Shown here one piece after another: positions 33,426 through 42,652 of a stretch of 64,000 bases of DNA. The notes beneath the pieces were generated by a model. The model had not been told where the DNA came from and ran no database searches. It saw nothing but the letters and a program-made list of their open reading frames with translations. Source of the DNA: Pseudomonas sp. efr-133-TYG-5 (GTDB lineage: Bacteria > Pseudomonadota > Gammaproteobacteria > Pseudomonadales > Pseudomonadaceae); contig NZ_JARVSM010000006.1 of assembly GCF_030209175.1 (NCBI RefSeq), positions 186,001-250,000 of the forward strand, written 5' to 3'. The translations under genes and the position numbers were made by a program. Each line of letters begins with the position of its first letter. Position 1 is the first letter of the stretch.

Positions 33426-33776
33426 GGGCGAGTCCTTGTAGTTAGTCGAATTCGAAATTTAGCCGGGGAGTATAGCGCTGCCGGGCGCCCCCCTGCCGAG
33501 TGTGCGTCGATGCGCTGCCGGCGCGCGTTGCAGCGCTTTGACAACGCTCGTCGACAAGGTTGCGCGGCGCTACCTGAATCAGATGACCTGAAAAAGGTGA
33601 TATCAGTTTGGTTTTTCTGTCACCTGCAAATGGTAACCTTCGCCCGTTCGTCCGTCCTTCTGCGACTTAACGTCGCGCCTTCAAGGAGCTTCACCCAAAA
33701 AAAGGTCATGCCTGCGTGCATAAGGCCGGGGGTGAGCAGTGGCTGGCGAACCATACTAATAATTGGGGGATACACA
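33426..33776. other. divergent promoter region between asmA and the MFS gene
   Basis: No gene. The right part forms the leader of the MFS gene and ends with a GGGGGAT ribosome site just before ATG 33777. AGGTCAT / ATGACCT-like short repeats around 33580 could be regulatory but are too short to call. Confidence 0.35.
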
Positions 33777-35441
33777 ATGAGCACGAGCATCACGGCGGGC
33801 GGCCTGCAGGCCGACCAGCCTGCGTTCCTGTCCAAGGAACGCATCATCGCCAAGCCCGGTTTCAACCGCTGGCTGGTTCCACCGGCCGCCTTGGCCATCC
33901 ACCTGTGCATCGGCATGGCCTACGGCTTCTCGGTGTTCTGGTTGCCGCTGTCCAAGGCGCTGGGCATCACGGCTCCAGTGGCTTGCGCACCGGACATGAG
34001 CTTCATCGCACAGGTGTTCTCTTCGCAGTGCGACTGGCCGATCTCCATGCTCGGCTGGATCTACACGCTGTTCTTCATCTTCCTCGGCTGCTCGGCAGCG
34101 ATCTGGGGTGGCTGGCTGGAACATGCCGGGCCACGCAAGGCCGGTGTGGTATCGGCATTGTGCTGGTGCGGCGGTCTGCTGATTTCCGCGCTGGGGGTGT
34201 ATACCCACCAGATCTGGCTGATGTGGATCGGCTCCGGCGTGATCGGCGGTATCGGTCTGGGCCTGGGCTACATCTCGCCGGTGTCGACCCTGATCAAGTG
34301 GTTCCCGGACAAGCGTGGCATGGCCACCGGCATGGCGATCATGGGCTTCGGTGGCGGCGCGATGGTCGGTGCACCGCTGGCGGCGGCGCTGATGGGCCAT
34401 TTCGCTTCGCCGACCAGCGTCGGCGTGTGGCAGAGCTTCCTGGTGATGGCCGCGATCTACTTCGTGTTCATGATCGGTGGCGCCCTGTCGTACCGCGTGC
34501 CGCCAACCGGCTGGAAGCCTGAGGGCTGGACCGCGCCGGCGAAGAAAACCGCGAACGCGATGATCACCCACCGTCACGTGCACGTGAATGTGGCGTGGAA
34601 AACCCCGCAATTCCGTCTGGTGTGGCTGGTACTGTGCCTGAACGTGTCTGCCGGTATCGGCATCCTCGGCATGGCTTCGCCGCTGCTGCAGGAAGTCTTC
34701 GGTGGCAAATTGCTGGGTGTCGACGTGCCGTTCGGTCAGCTCGATGCCGGGCAACTGGCCTCGATCGCCGCGATCGCTGCCGGCTTCACCGGTCTGCTGA
34801 GCCTGTTCAACATCGGCGGGCGGTTCTTCTGGGCGTCGTTCTCCGACTACCTGGGCCGCAAGAACACCTATTTCGTGTTCTTCGCCCTGGGCTTTGCCCT
34901 GTACGCGCTGATCCCCAACCTCGGGCACCTGGGCAACGTTGCGCTGTTCGTGGCGGCGTTCTGCATCATCCTGTCGATGTACGGCGGTGGTTTTGCCACG
35001 GTGCCTGCCTACCTGGCCGACCTGTTCGGGACACAGATGGTCGGCGCGATCCACGGTCGCCTGCTGACTGCCTGGGCCGCGGCTGGCGTGCTGGGTCCGG
35101 TGCTGGTGAACTACCTGCGTGAGTATCAGCTGAGCATCGGCGTGGAACGCGCCGCCGCTTATGACATCACCCTGTACATCCTCGCCGGTCTGCTGGTGCT
35201 GGGCTTCCTGTGCAACCTGCTGGTACGTCCGGTGGCCGACAAGTACTTCATGAGCGACGCCGAACTGGCTGCCGAACAGGCGCTGGGCCACGACAAGGGT
35301 GCTGACAGCAGCACCGTGCTGGAGTGGAAAGCCGCGCCGGGCAGCAAGCCGCTGGCGATTGCGGCGTGGCTGGTGGTGGGTATTCCGTTGGCGTGGGGTG
35401 TGTGGGTGACCCTGCAGAAGACGGCGGTACTGTTCCACTAA
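33777..35441 (+). CDS. MFS transporter, oxalate/formate antiporter (OFA) type
   Basis: A 554-residue major-facilitator transporter. The N-terminal RWLVPPAALAIHLCIGMAYGFSVFWLPLS and the loop YISPVSTLIKWFPDKRGMATGMAIMGFGGGAM are typical of the OFA branch, which carries small carboxylates. About 12 membrane segments are visible, with a longer central loop (residues 245-275) holding several histidines and lysines. The ATG at 33777 has GGGGGA six bases upstream. The substrate is unknown; it is a single gene with a REP pair downstream. Confidence 0.88.
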   Translation: MSTSITAGGLQADQPAFLSKERIIAKPGFNRWLVPPAALAIHLCIGMAYGFSVFWLPLSKALGITAPVACAPDMSFIAQVFSSQCDWPISMLGWIYTLFFIFLGCSAAIWGGWLEHAGPRKAGVVSALCWCGGLLISALGVYTHQIWLMWIGSGVIGGIGLGLGYISPVSTLIKWFPDKRGMATGMAIMGFGGGAMVGAPLAAALMGHFASPTSVGVWQSFLVMAAIYFVFMIGGALSYRVPPTGWKPEGWTAPAKKTANAMITHRHVHVNVAWKTPQFRLVWLVLCLNVSAGIGILGMASPLLQEVFGGKLLGVDVPFGQLDAGQLASIAAIAAGFTGLLSLFNIGGRFFWASFSDYLGRKNTYFVFFALGFALYALIPNLGHLGNVALFVAAFCIILSMYGGGFATVPAYLADLFGTQMVGAIHGRLLTAWAAAGVLGPVLVNYLREYQLSIGVERAAAYDITLYILAGLLVLGFLCNLLVRPVADKYFMSDAELAAEQALGHDKGADSSTVLEWKAAPGSKPLAIAAWLVVGIPLAWGVWVTLQKTAVLFH

Positions 35442-35486
35442 GACGCTGAAGTTGCCGGCCCGATATCTCAGGCCGGCACCAACACC

Positions 35487-35575
35487 TGTGGGAGCGAGCC
35501 TGCTCGCGAAGAGGGTAGATCGGTCGACATCGCTGTCGGCTGAACCACCGCTTTCGCGAGCAAGCTCGCTCCCAC
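35487..35575. repeat. REP doublet (inverted pair)
   Basis: GTGGGAGCGAGCCTGCTCGCGAA at 35488-35510 faces its near reverse complement TTCGCGAGCAAGCTCGCTCCCAC at 35553-35575, forming the typical P. fluorescens REPIN arrangement in the MFS-hisB gap. Confidence 0.88.
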
Positions 35576-35733
35576 ATTTGTTTTCAGGCTGTGTGTAATG
35601 GCTTGTATGGACATGTCTAGCCGCGACAGCCGGGGCTTCTGTCCGTCAGCCATATCACCTCGCGTGTTTCTGTTTCGGCCCCGCGTGCCTATAATGGCTG
35701 CCTTTTTCGCCCAATGATTTTGCGGAGCTGGTG

Positions 35734-36327
35734 ATGGCCGAACGTAAGGCGTCTGTCGAGCGCGACACTCTGGAAACCCAGATCAAAGCCTCGATCAACC
35801 TTGATGGCACCGGAAAGGCCCGATTCGATATCGGTGTTCCTTTTCTTGAGCACATGCTGGACCAGATCGCCCGGCACGGGCTGATCGACCTGGATATTGT
35901 CAGCAAGGGCGACCTGCATATCGACGACCACCACACCGTGGAAGACGTCGGTATCACCCTCGGACAGGCCTTCAGCCAGGCCATTGGCGACAAGAAAGGC
36001 ATCCGTCGCTACGGCCACGCCTACGTGCCGCTCGATGAAGCGCTGTCGCGCGTGGTGATCGACTTCTCCGGTCGTCCGGGCCTGCAGATGCACGTGCCCT
36101 ACACCCGTGCCACCGTCGGCGGTTTCGACGTCGACCTGTTCCAGGAGTTCTTCCAGGGCTTCGTCAACCACGCCAACGTCACCCTGCACATCGACAACCT
36201 GCGTGGCAGCAACACCCACCACCAGATCGAAACCGTGTTCAAGGCGTTCGGCCGCGCACTGCGCATGGCCGTCGAGCTGGATGAGCGCATGGCCGGGCAG
36301 ATGCCTTCGACCAAGGGCGTTTTGTAA
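35734..36327 (+). CDS. hisB: imidazoleglycerol-phosphate dehydratase
   Basis: Seventh step of histidine synthesis: imidazoleglycerol phosphate to imidazoleacetol phosphate. The 197-residue protein is the monofunctional form without the phosphatase domain. Metal-binding motifs HIDDHHTVEDVGI and RGSNTHHQIE are present, as is GVPFLEHMLDQIARHG. An in-frame GTG directly before the ATG is an alternative start. It begins the cluster hisB-hisH-DUF2164-hisA-hisF; the stop overlaps the hisH start by one base. Confidence 0.97.
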   Translation: MAERKASVERDTLETQIKASINLDGTGKARFDIGVPFLEHMLDQIARHGLIDLDIVSKGDLHIDDHHTVEDVGITLGQAFSQAIGDKKGIRRYGHAYVPLDEALSRVVIDFSGRPGLQMHVPYTRATVGGFDVDLFQEFFQGFVNHANVTLHIDNLRGSNTHHQIETVFKAFGRALRMAVELDERMAGQMPSTKGVL

Positions 36328-36965
36328 TGCAGACGGTCGCGGTTATCGATTACGGCATGGGCAACCTGCACTCGGTGGCCAAGGCCCTCGAGCACGTCGG
36401 CGCCGGCAAGGTGCTGATCACCAGTGACGCGGACGTGATCCGCGAAGCCGACCGGGTGGTGTTCCCCGGCGTCGGTGCGATTCGCGATTGCATGGCGGAA
36501 ATCCGTCGTCTGGGGTTCGATGCGCTGGTGCGTGAAGTCAGCCAGGATCGGCCGTTCCTCGGCATCTGCGTCGGCATGCAGGCCCTGCTCGACAGCAGCG
36601 AAGAGAACGACGGCGTCGACTGCATCGGCCTGTTCCCCGGCGCGGTGAAGTTCTTCGGCAAAGACCTGCATGAAGACGGCGAACACCTGAAAGTCCCGCA
36701 CATGGGCTGGAACGAAGTGCAGCAGAAGGTCAGTCACCCGCTGTGGCATGACATTCCGGACATGGCGCGTTTCTACTTCGTGCACAGCTACTACATCGCT
36801 GCCGCCAATGCGCGGCAGGTCGTCGGTAGCGGTCATTACGGGGTCGATTTCGCTGCCGCGCTGGCCGAAGGCTCGCGTTTCGCCGTGCAGTTCCACCCGG
36901 AGAAAAGCCATACCCATGGCCTGCAACTGCTGCAGAACTTCGCCGCGTGGGACGGTCGCTGGTAA
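36327..36965 (+). CDS. hisH: imidazole glycerol phosphate synthase, glutaminase subunit
   Basis: Provides ammonia from glutamine to HisF. The 212-residue class I amidotransferase shows the nucleophile in FLGICVGMQALL (Cys about residue 82), the PGVGAIRDCM oxyanion region and the His/Glu pair in VQFHPEKSHTHG. Coupled to hisB by TAATG and directly followed by the DUF2164 gene with no gap. Confidence 0.97.
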   Translation: MQTVAVIDYGMGNLHSVAKALEHVGAGKVLITSDADVIREADRVVFPGVGAIRDCMAEIRRLGFDALVREVSQDRPFLGICVGMQALLDSSEENDGVDCIGLFPGAVKFFGKDLHEDGEHLKVPHMGWNEVQQKVSHPLWHDIPDMARFYFVHSYYIAAANARQVVGSGHYGVDFAAALAEGSRFAVQFHPEKSHTHGLQLLQNFAAWDGRW

Positions 36966-37226
36966 ATGGCCGCGAAGAAATCCAAGCCGCCGATCCTGAC
37001 CCTCACTGCCGAACAGGAAAGCGAGGCCAACCGCAAGATCCAGCGGTTCATGGAGGATCGTTTCGAACTGGACCTGGGTTCGTTCGAAGCGGCGGAGATT
37101 CTTGAGCTGTTTACCCGCGAAATTGCTCCGCACTATTACAACAGGGCGATTTTCGATGTGCAGACCCACCTCAAGGAGCGGTTTGAAAGCATCGAAAGCG
37201 ACCTGTGGGCGCTCGAAAAAAATTAG
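36966..37226 (+). CDS. DUF2164-family protein
   Basis: An 86-residue protein of the DUF2164 family, recognised from the segment RFELDLGSFEAAEILELFTREIAPHYYNRAI. Unknown function. It starts directly on the hisH stop (TAAATG) inside the histidine operon, so it is co-expressed with hisB and hisH; position alone does not show a role in histidine synthesis. Confidence 0.88.
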   Translation: MAAKKSKPPILTLTAEQESEANRKIQRFMEDRFELDLGSFEAAEILELFTREIAPHYYNRAIFDVQTHLKERFESIESDLWALEKN

Positions 37227-37230
37227 GAGC

Positions 37231-37310
37231 AGCGGCAGGCGTCAAGCTGCAAGCTGCAACAGATAGACGCGCGTGCGCGCTTGCAGCTTATGGCTGCAGC
37301 TTGCCGCTCT
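37231..37310. repeat. AAGCTGCAAG-type inverted repeat in the his operon
   Basis: AGCGGCA...CAAGCTGCAAGCTGCAA faces TTGCAGCTTATGGCTGCAGCTTGCCGCT across a short G/C-rich centre. A related element occurs at 38081. It lies in the transcript between DUF2164 and hisA and can form a long hairpin. Confidence 0.75.
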
Positions 37311-37328
37311 TTTGACGAAGGAAAAAGC

Positions 37329-38069
37329 ATGCTGATTATTCCCGCAATCGATCTCAAGGACGGCGCTTGCGTACGTCTGCGCCAGGGCCGCATGGAAGAT
37401 TCCACAGTGTTCTCCGATGACCCGGTGAGCATGGCTGCCAAGTGGGTGGAGGGCGGTTGCCGTCGTCTGCATCTGGTCGATCTGAACGGTGCGTTCGAAG
37501 GTCAGCCGGTCAACGGCGAAGTGGTCACCGCGATTGCCAGGCGCTACCCGAACCTGCCGATCCAGATCGGCGGCGGCATCCGCTCGCTGGAAACCATCGA
37601 GCATTACGTCAAGGCTGGCGTGAGCTACGTAATCATCGGCACCAAAGCGGTGAAAGAGCCGGCGTTCGTCGCCGAAGCCTGCCGTGCGTTTCCCGGCAAA
37701 ATCATCGTCGGTCTGGATGCCAAGGACGGTTTCGTCGCCACCGATGGCTGGGCTGAAATCAGCACCGTGCAAGTCATTGATCTGGCCAAGCAGTTCGAAG
37801 CCGACGGCGTGTCCGCGATCGTTTATACCGACATCGCCAAGGACGGCATGATGCAGGGCTGCAACGTCCCGTTCACCGCCGCGCTGGCTGCTGCGACGAA
37901 GATTCCGGTCATCGCGTCCGGCGGCATCCACAACCTCGGCGACATCAAGTCGCTGCTCGACGCCAAGGCGCCCGGCATCATCGGCGCAATCACCGGTCGC
38001 GCGATTTATGAGGGCACGCTGGATGTCGCAGAAGCGCAGGCCTTCTGCGATAGCTACGCGACCAGTTAA
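37329..38069 (+). CDS. hisA: phosphoribosylformimino-5-aminoimidazole carboxamide ribotide isomerase
   Basis: Fourth step of histidine synthesis, a ring-opening Amadori isomerisation. The 246-residue TIM barrel begins MLIIPAIDLKDGACVRL, with catalytic Asp8. Phosphate-binding loops appear in QIGGGIRSLE and IASGGIHNLGD, and the second acid is in YTDIAKDGMMQG. Ribosome site GAAGGAAAAAGC precedes ATG 37329. A shorter upstream frame is non-coding repeat. Confidence 0.97.
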   Translation: MLIIPAIDLKDGACVRLRQGRMEDSTVFSDDPVSMAAKWVEGGCRRLHLVDLNGAFEGQPVNGEVVTAIARRYPNLPIQIGGGIRSLETIEHYVKAGVSYVIIGTKAVKEPAFVAEACRAFPGKIIVGLDAKDGFVATDGWAEISTVQVIDLAKQFEADGVSAIVYTDIAKDGMMQGCNVPFTAALAAATKIPVIASGGIHNLGDIKSLLDAKAPGIIGAITGRAIYEGTLDVAEAQAFCDSYATS

Positions 38070-38080
38070 AAGCAGCTCCA

Positions 38081-38161
38081 AGTTGCAAGCTGCAAGCTGC
38101 AAGTCAGAAGCTCGACCGTGATCGGCTCTCTCTTGCAGCTCGTAGCTTGAAGCTTGCAACT
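38081..38161. repeat. AAGCTGCAAG-type inverted repeat in the his operon
   Basis: AGTTGCAAGCTGCAAGCTGC at the left end faces AGCTTGAAGCTTGCAACT at the right end, separated by about 40 bases. Same family as the element at 37231; the two flank hisA almost exactly. Confidence 0.75.
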
Positions 38162-38182
38162 CTTACATCGGAGATTAAGCCC

Positions 38183-38953
38183 ATGGCGTTAGCCAAGCGC
38201 ATCATCCCTTGCCTGGACGTGGACAACGGCCGGGTCGTCAAAGGTGTGAAGTTCGAGAACATCCGTGACGCCGGCGACCCGGTGGAAATCGCCCGTCGCT
38301 ACGACGAGCAGGGTGCCGACGAGATTACCTTTCTCGACATCACCGCCAGCGTCGATGGCCGCGACACCACGTTGCATACCGTCGAGCGCATGGCCAGCCA
38401 GGTGTTCATCCCGCTGACCGTGGGTGGTGGCGTACGCACCGTGCAGGACATCCGCAACCTGCTCAATGCCGGCGCGGACAAGGTCTCGATCAACACCGCG
38501 GCGGTGTTCAATCCGGAATTCGTCGGCGAAGCGGCGCAGCATTTCGGCTCGCAGTGCATTGTCGTGGCGATTGATGCGAAGAAAGTCTCCGGCCCGGGCG
38601 AAACCCCGCGCTGGGAAATCTTCACCCACGGCGGGCGCAAGCCGACCGGCCTCGACGCCGTCGAGTGGGCGAAGAAAATGGAAGGCCTCGGCGCCGGCGA
38701 GATCCTGCTGACCAGCATGGACCAGGACGGCATGAAAAACGGCTTCGACCTCGGCGTGACCCGTGCCATCAGCGATGCCCTGGGCATTCCGGTGATCGCT
38801 TCCGGTGGCGTCGGCAACCTGCAGCATCTGGCCGACGGCATCCTTGAAGGCCATGCCAGCGCAGTGCTGGCGGCGAGTATTTTCCACTTCGGCGAATACA
38901 CCGTGCAGGAAGCCAAGGCCTACATGGCTCACCGCGGCATCACCATGCGCTGA
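38183..38953 (+). CDS. hisF: imidazole glycerol phosphate synthase, cyclase subunit
   Basis: Partner of HisH; it forms imidazole glycerol phosphate and AICAR. The 256-residue TIM barrel has MALAKRIIPCLDVDNGRVVKG with the catalytic aspartate at about residue 11, the loop TVGGGVRTVQDI and LLTSMDQDGMKNGFDLG with the second catalytic aspartate. Length matches the family. ATG 38183 follows CGGAG. Last gene of the his cluster, followed by a strong terminator. Confidence 0.97.
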   Translation: MALAKRIIPCLDVDNGRVVKGVKFENIRDAGDPVEIARRYDEQGADEITFLDITASVDGRDTTLHTVERMASQVFIPLTVGGGVRTVQDIRNLLNAGADKVSINTAAVFNPEFVGEAAQHFGSQCIVVAIDAKKVSGPGETPRWEIFTHGGRKPTGLDAVEWAKKMEGLGAGEILLTSMDQDGMKNGFDLGVTRAISDALGIPVIASGGVGNLQHLADGILEGHASAVLAASIFHFGEYTVQEAKAYMAHRGITMR

Positions 38954-38961
38954 ATGCCGCT

Positions 38962-38994
38962 CCCCCGGGGCAGCCACGGCCCCGGGGGATTTTC
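38962..38994 (+). terminator. terminator of the his operon
   Basis: Ten-bp perfect stem CCCCCGGGGC / GCCCCGGGGG with loop AGCCACG, followed by ATTTT. Confidence 0.85.
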
Positions 38995-39013
38995 CCCATG
39001 CTCGGATGGCCGG

Positions 39014-40279
39014 TCACTGTTGCGTCGGTGCAGCGTGGGCCTGAGGGCTTTCGAGCCGGGCATCGAGATGCGGGAAGGGCTCAGCGCCGGTCAGCGCCAT
39101 CGGCACGGACAAGGCATTTCTCAACACGCCTGCCTCAAGCTTCTTACTCGCCGAATTCACGCCGACAATGCACAGGAAATAACGTCCGGGACGCGCACCG
39201 ATACGCGTGTCGATTACGGCATTGGTCGCACTGATGGCGGCGGAATATTTGTGCGGGTTCTCACACAGTTTCGCCAGGCGAACGGTCTTGTGGCGATAGA
39301 AGGCCGTATCGATGGAGAACCGATATGCCCATGTGGGAAAGACCGGCCGGCCATTCGCCGACCTCTCGATTTCCTTGTGGCTGACCGGAGTCGGCGGGTC
39401 CGATTCGATATTGAACGTGGGAAACAGCGGGCAATTTCGCTGGATCAGCATGCCGCGGTAGAAGCAGCTGTGCAGATGGGCGACCGGGTTGCCGTAGACA
39501 TTGCCCTGGATCGCCACATAGCCGTTGCCCGTCGGTATGCACGGCGCGTTCAGCGCGCACGGCGGCAAGCCCGGGTCTTCGTTGGTGGTGCCAACCACGC
39601 CGATGATGGCATTGGAATAACGGTCCAGCAGCGGACTGCCGGAGTTGCCGCCGCGCATGCCCTGGCAGCGGGTCATGAAGTTGCTGCGCCAGACCCATTT
39701 GTCTTCGATCACATCGGGTGCCGCCTCAAGGGTGCAGGCGGCCAGTTTCAGCGTGTCATTCAGCGCGGCGCCGACGATCAGTACTTCGGTGCCAGGGGCC
39801 GGCGTGGCGGTGGCCAGTTTCAACGGTTTGATGCCTTGCTCGACCAGGGTCTGCAGGCTGACGTCCAGTTCGACGATGGCCATGTCGACGCCTTGCATGC
39901 TGCGCCATTTGACGGTCTTCAGCGGGTACGTCTTGAGCGCTGCGTCATCGAGAAAGTAGTTGAACGTGATGCTGCCGCGAATGGGCTGTTCGGTGGCGAT
40001 CCGGCCGTTGGAGTGGTCGATGCAGTGGCCGGCGGTCAGGATGTAGGCCGGGGTACGCGCTTCAAGCGTGTGGCCGCTGTCGATCAGGGTCGCGGTACAG
40101 ATGGTGTTGGTACGCAGGCGGCCGATCGCCTGCCAGTGATCGCGGCTGTGGTCGGCGTTGTCGAGGGTGATGGGCGGTGCGTGGTTCTGCAGGCCTTCGC
40201 CGTAGTCGAGGGTGTCGGCGATGCAGGTGGAGCCGATCAGGCCGATGGCACTGAGCAGCAAGCGGGGAAGCGATTTCAT
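39014..40279 (-). CDS. exported trypsin-like serine protease
   Basis: A 421-residue secreted protein. The signal peptide MKSLPRLLLSAIGLIGSTCIA is followed by a chymotrypsin-fold domain with the complete triad: His in AYILTAGHCID (about residue 100), Asp in GVDMAIVELD (about 147) and Ser in MRGGNSGSPLLDRYSN (about 226). The C-terminal 150 residues have further cysteines but no recognised domain. It stands alone, convergent with the his operon. It could be a secreted or periplasmic protease; no inhibitor or partner gene lies beside it. Confidence 0.85.
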   Translation of the reverse strand: MKSLPRLLLSAIGLIGSTCIADTLDYGEGLQNHAPPITLDNADHSRDHWQAIGRLRTNTICTATLIDSGHTLEARTPAYILTAGHCIDHSNGRIATEQPIRGSITFNYFLDDAALKTYPLKTVKWRSMQGVDMAIVELDVSLQTLVEQGIKPLKLATATPAPGTEVLIVGAALNDTLKLAACTLEAAPDVIEDKWVWRSNFMTRCQGMRGGNSGSPLLDRYSNAIIGVVGTTNEDPGLPPCALNAPCIPTGNGYVAIQGNVYGNPVAHLHSCFYRGMLIQRNCPLFPTFNIESDPPTPVSHKEIERSANGRPVFPTWAYRFSIDTAFYRHKTVRLAKLCENPHKYSAAISATNAVIDTRIGARPGRYFLCIVGVNSASKKLEAGVLRNALSVPMALTGAEPFPHLDARLESPQAHAAPTQQ

Positions 40280-40473
40280 CAGCGTTGCCTTTTGATTAGT
40301 GGGTGGAGTTCCGGCGCATGCCGGGCAGGCCCAATTAATCAGCTGCGGGTGGGAGGGCGGTGGTAACTATGTAGGGCGGAAAACGTCGTGACGGCATTGA
40401 AATCAAAAGGCCAGTAGACAGCACAACACCCGCAAGGCACTCTTGGGCACGCCATGGATTTCGGTAGCCCGAC

Positions 40474-41229
40474 ATGATCAAACGCCTGCTTCTTGCGCTC
40501 GCCAGCGCCTCTTTGCTGTGCATCAACAGCGCCCATGCCGGGGATAACCCCGATGCCGACCTGGTGCTGCTCACCGAGAATTTCCCGCCGTACAACATGG
40601 CCAGGAACGGCAAGAATTTCGCCCAGGACGAGAACATCAATGGCATCGCCACGGACATTGTCCGCGAGATGTTCAAGCGCGCCGAAGTCACCTACAGCCT
40701 GACCCTGCGCTTCCCCTGGGAGCGCATCTACAAACTCGCCCTGGAAAATCCCGGTTACGGGGTATTCGTGATGGCGCGGCTGCCGGATCGCGAGAAGCTG
40801 TTCAAGTGGGTCGGCCCGATCGGCCCGGATGACTGGATCATGCTGGCCAAGGCGGACAGCAAGATCACCCTGCAAACCCTGGACGATGCGCGCAAGTACA
40901 GGATCGGCGCCTACAAGGGCGACGCGATTGCCGAGACGCTGGCCAAGCAGGGCCTGAAGCCGCTGGTGGTTCTGCGCGATCAGGACAACGCGAAGAAACT
41001 GGTCAACGGTCAGATTGACCTGTGGGCCACCGGCGACCCCGCCGGGCGCTATCTGGCGCGCCAGGACGGGGTCACGGGGCTGAAGACCGTGCTGCGCTTC
41101 AACAGCGCCCAGCTGTATCTGGCGCTGAACAAAGATGTGCCGGATGCAACCGTCGCCAAGCTCCAGGCCGCCCTCGATCAACTGCGCAAGGACGGCACCG
41201 TCGACGAAATCATGGCGCGCTATCTGTAA
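40474..41229 (+). CDS. periplasmic solute-binding-like protein (SBP family 3)
   Basis: A 251-residue exported protein (signal MIKRLLLALASASLLCINSAHA) with the bacterial extracellular solute-binding family 3 layout: VLLTENFPPYNM, IATDIVREMFKRAEVTYSL and RIGAYKGDAIAETLAKQGL. No permease or ATPase is adjacent, so it may be an orphan binding protein. Its stop overlaps the convergent Vps62-domain gene by 20 bases. Confidence 0.85.
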   Translation: MIKRLLLALASASLLCINSAHAGDNPDADLVLLTENFPPYNMARNGKNFAQDENINGIATDIVREMFKRAEVTYSLTLRFPWERIYKLALENPGYGVFVMARLPDREKLFKWVGPIGPDDWIMLAKADSKITLQTLDDARKYRIGAYKGDAIAETLAKQGLKPLVVLRDQDNAKKLVNGQIDLWATGDPAGRYLARQDGVTGLKTVLRFNSAQLYLALNKDVPDATVAKLQAALDQLRKDGTVDEIMARYL

Positions 41230-42538
41230 GCGTGTTTACCTGGCCCGCCGTCGCGGATGCTGCCTGAGCTGCCATGGGCGGCTCGTCGGCGGTCAGGTAT
41301 TCCACCAGTTGCAGGCTGTCGATGTCGGTGTAGCCGAGCTCGCTCGCCACCTGCGAGCCGTCCTCGCGCAGCAGTCGGTAGGTGCTTTGCAGCTGATACA
41401 GCGCCACGAAACACCCCTTGTCGACCATGGCAATCACGTCGGCATCGGTACCGCTGGTCCAGCCATTGGCCGTGGATTCGCTGTGGGCAAAACCGTCGCT
41501 CAGGCGCGCCGAGAAGCTGATCCAGGGTTGCAGCGCCGCTGCGCTGTTCTGCCAGGTCACGCCGACATCGATCGACGTGTTGCGGGTGAAATTCCACAGA
41601 TCGACCACCGACTGAATGCGGCTCGCCTTCCATTTGAACGCACGCCGGGCAGTGCCCGTGTTATGCCCGTGGCCGACCAGCACGTACTGATCGGTGCGTT
41701 CGAGGCGGTACAGCGGTGAGGTGCGCCATTGCGCGGCTGCCTGCAGCTCCGGGTCCCTGACCGCGAACCACGGCAGCCAGGCAATCTGCGTGACCTTGGC
41801 CGGTTCCGGTGCGGTTGAGGGCGCGTGGCCACCGAGGGCGGGCAGCGCGGGCGGGGTGTCGATCTGCAAGGCAATCGGCACGCGCAGCGCGTAGGCAGCC
41901 AGCGCTGTCGTCGGCCGGCTGTGGCTGCCGGCGCCGACGAAGGTGCCCGGGGCGAAATGGATCGCGCCGGCCGGCGCCGGCGGCGGATTCACGCTCCAGG
42001 CACTGAAGTCCTGATCGGCGCCGCTGCCCTTGTCGCTCCAGATCAGACTGCCGACCGCGCAGGCGACGACCAGGTCGGCGCGCACGCAGCGCACCGCGTT
42101 GAACGAAGGCTTGCTGCGATCGTTGCTGCACACCAGTCCGAGCGCCACATAGCCTTCAGGGGCGATCGGCCGCCAGACCGAGCAGTCGCCATTGGCCCGC
42201 GAGCCTTTGTCGCGCCACACCAGTTCAAAGTCATCGGGCTTGCTCAGGGCCTTGCCGAGGCCGGCGGGGCTGTCGCCTGGGTCGCCCTCGCAGACGACCG
42301 CCACCAGCCGTTGTTCATTGATGTTGTCCCGGCCGGCGACGGCGAGGTCGCCCAGGGGAAAGTAGCCCGGCAGCAGATCCGGGGCCGGCGTCGGGCGCCA
42401 GAAGCTGCCGGGTTTCGAGCTGGAGCCGGTGTTGTCCCAGATCCGGTGAAACTCCGCCGTGAAATTGATCAGCAGGTTTTCCACGCGCAGGGCAGCCATG
42501 AGGCGTGCGGGCGAGGCGACGTTGTTGTTGGTGGTCAT
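41210..42538 (-). CDS. Vps62-related protein
   Basis: A 442-residue protein whose N-terminal 220 residues repeat the Vps62 (DUF946) signature: FHRIWDNTGSSSKPGSFWRP, PGYFPLGDLAVAG, then DFELVWRDKGSRANGDCSVWRP and APEGYVALGLVCS. Vps62-type domains are best known from fungi and plants and are sporadic in bacteria, sometimes near toxins. The C-terminal half (TQIAWLPWFAVRDPELQAA onward) is a separate beta-rich region. There is no signal peptide. The start ATG at 42538 is preferred over a longer frame. Function unknown; it is convergent with the orphan binding protein. Confidence 0.75.
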   Translation of the reverse strand: MTTNNNVASPARLMAALRVENLLINFTAEFHRIWDNTGSSSKPGSFWRPTPAPDLLPGYFPLGDLAVAGRDNINEQRLVAVVCEGDPGDSPAGLGKALSKPDDFELVWRDKGSRANGDCSVWRPIAPEGYVALGLVCSNDRSKPSFNAVRCVRADLVVACAVGSLIWSDKGSGADQDFSAWSVNPPPAPAGAIHFAPGTFVGAGSHSRPTTALAAYALRVPIALQIDTPPALPALGGHAPSTAPEPAKVTQIAWLPWFAVRDPELQAAAQWRTSPLYRLERTDQYVLVGHGHNTGTARRAFKWKASRIQSVVDLWNFTRNTSIDVGVTWQNSAAALQPWISFSARLSDGFAHSESTANGWTSGTDADVIAMVDKGCFVALYQLQSTYRLLREDGSQVASELGYTDIDSLQLVEYLTADEPPMAAQAASATAGQVNTLTDSAP

Positions 42539-42652
42539 GATTGATCCCGATATTGAAAGCGGCTCAAAGGCGCCGCGACCTGTTGCAGGTCGCAATATCC
42601 GGGGATGCAGGGGGTGGCTTGCGGTAACTATTTATAGGGTTGTGACAGGCTG

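Noticed and set aside
32703..33776. Open frame upstream of and in phase with the MFS transporter
   Set aside because: It is antisense to asmA and the intergenic region; GGGGGA and ATG 33777 mark the real start.
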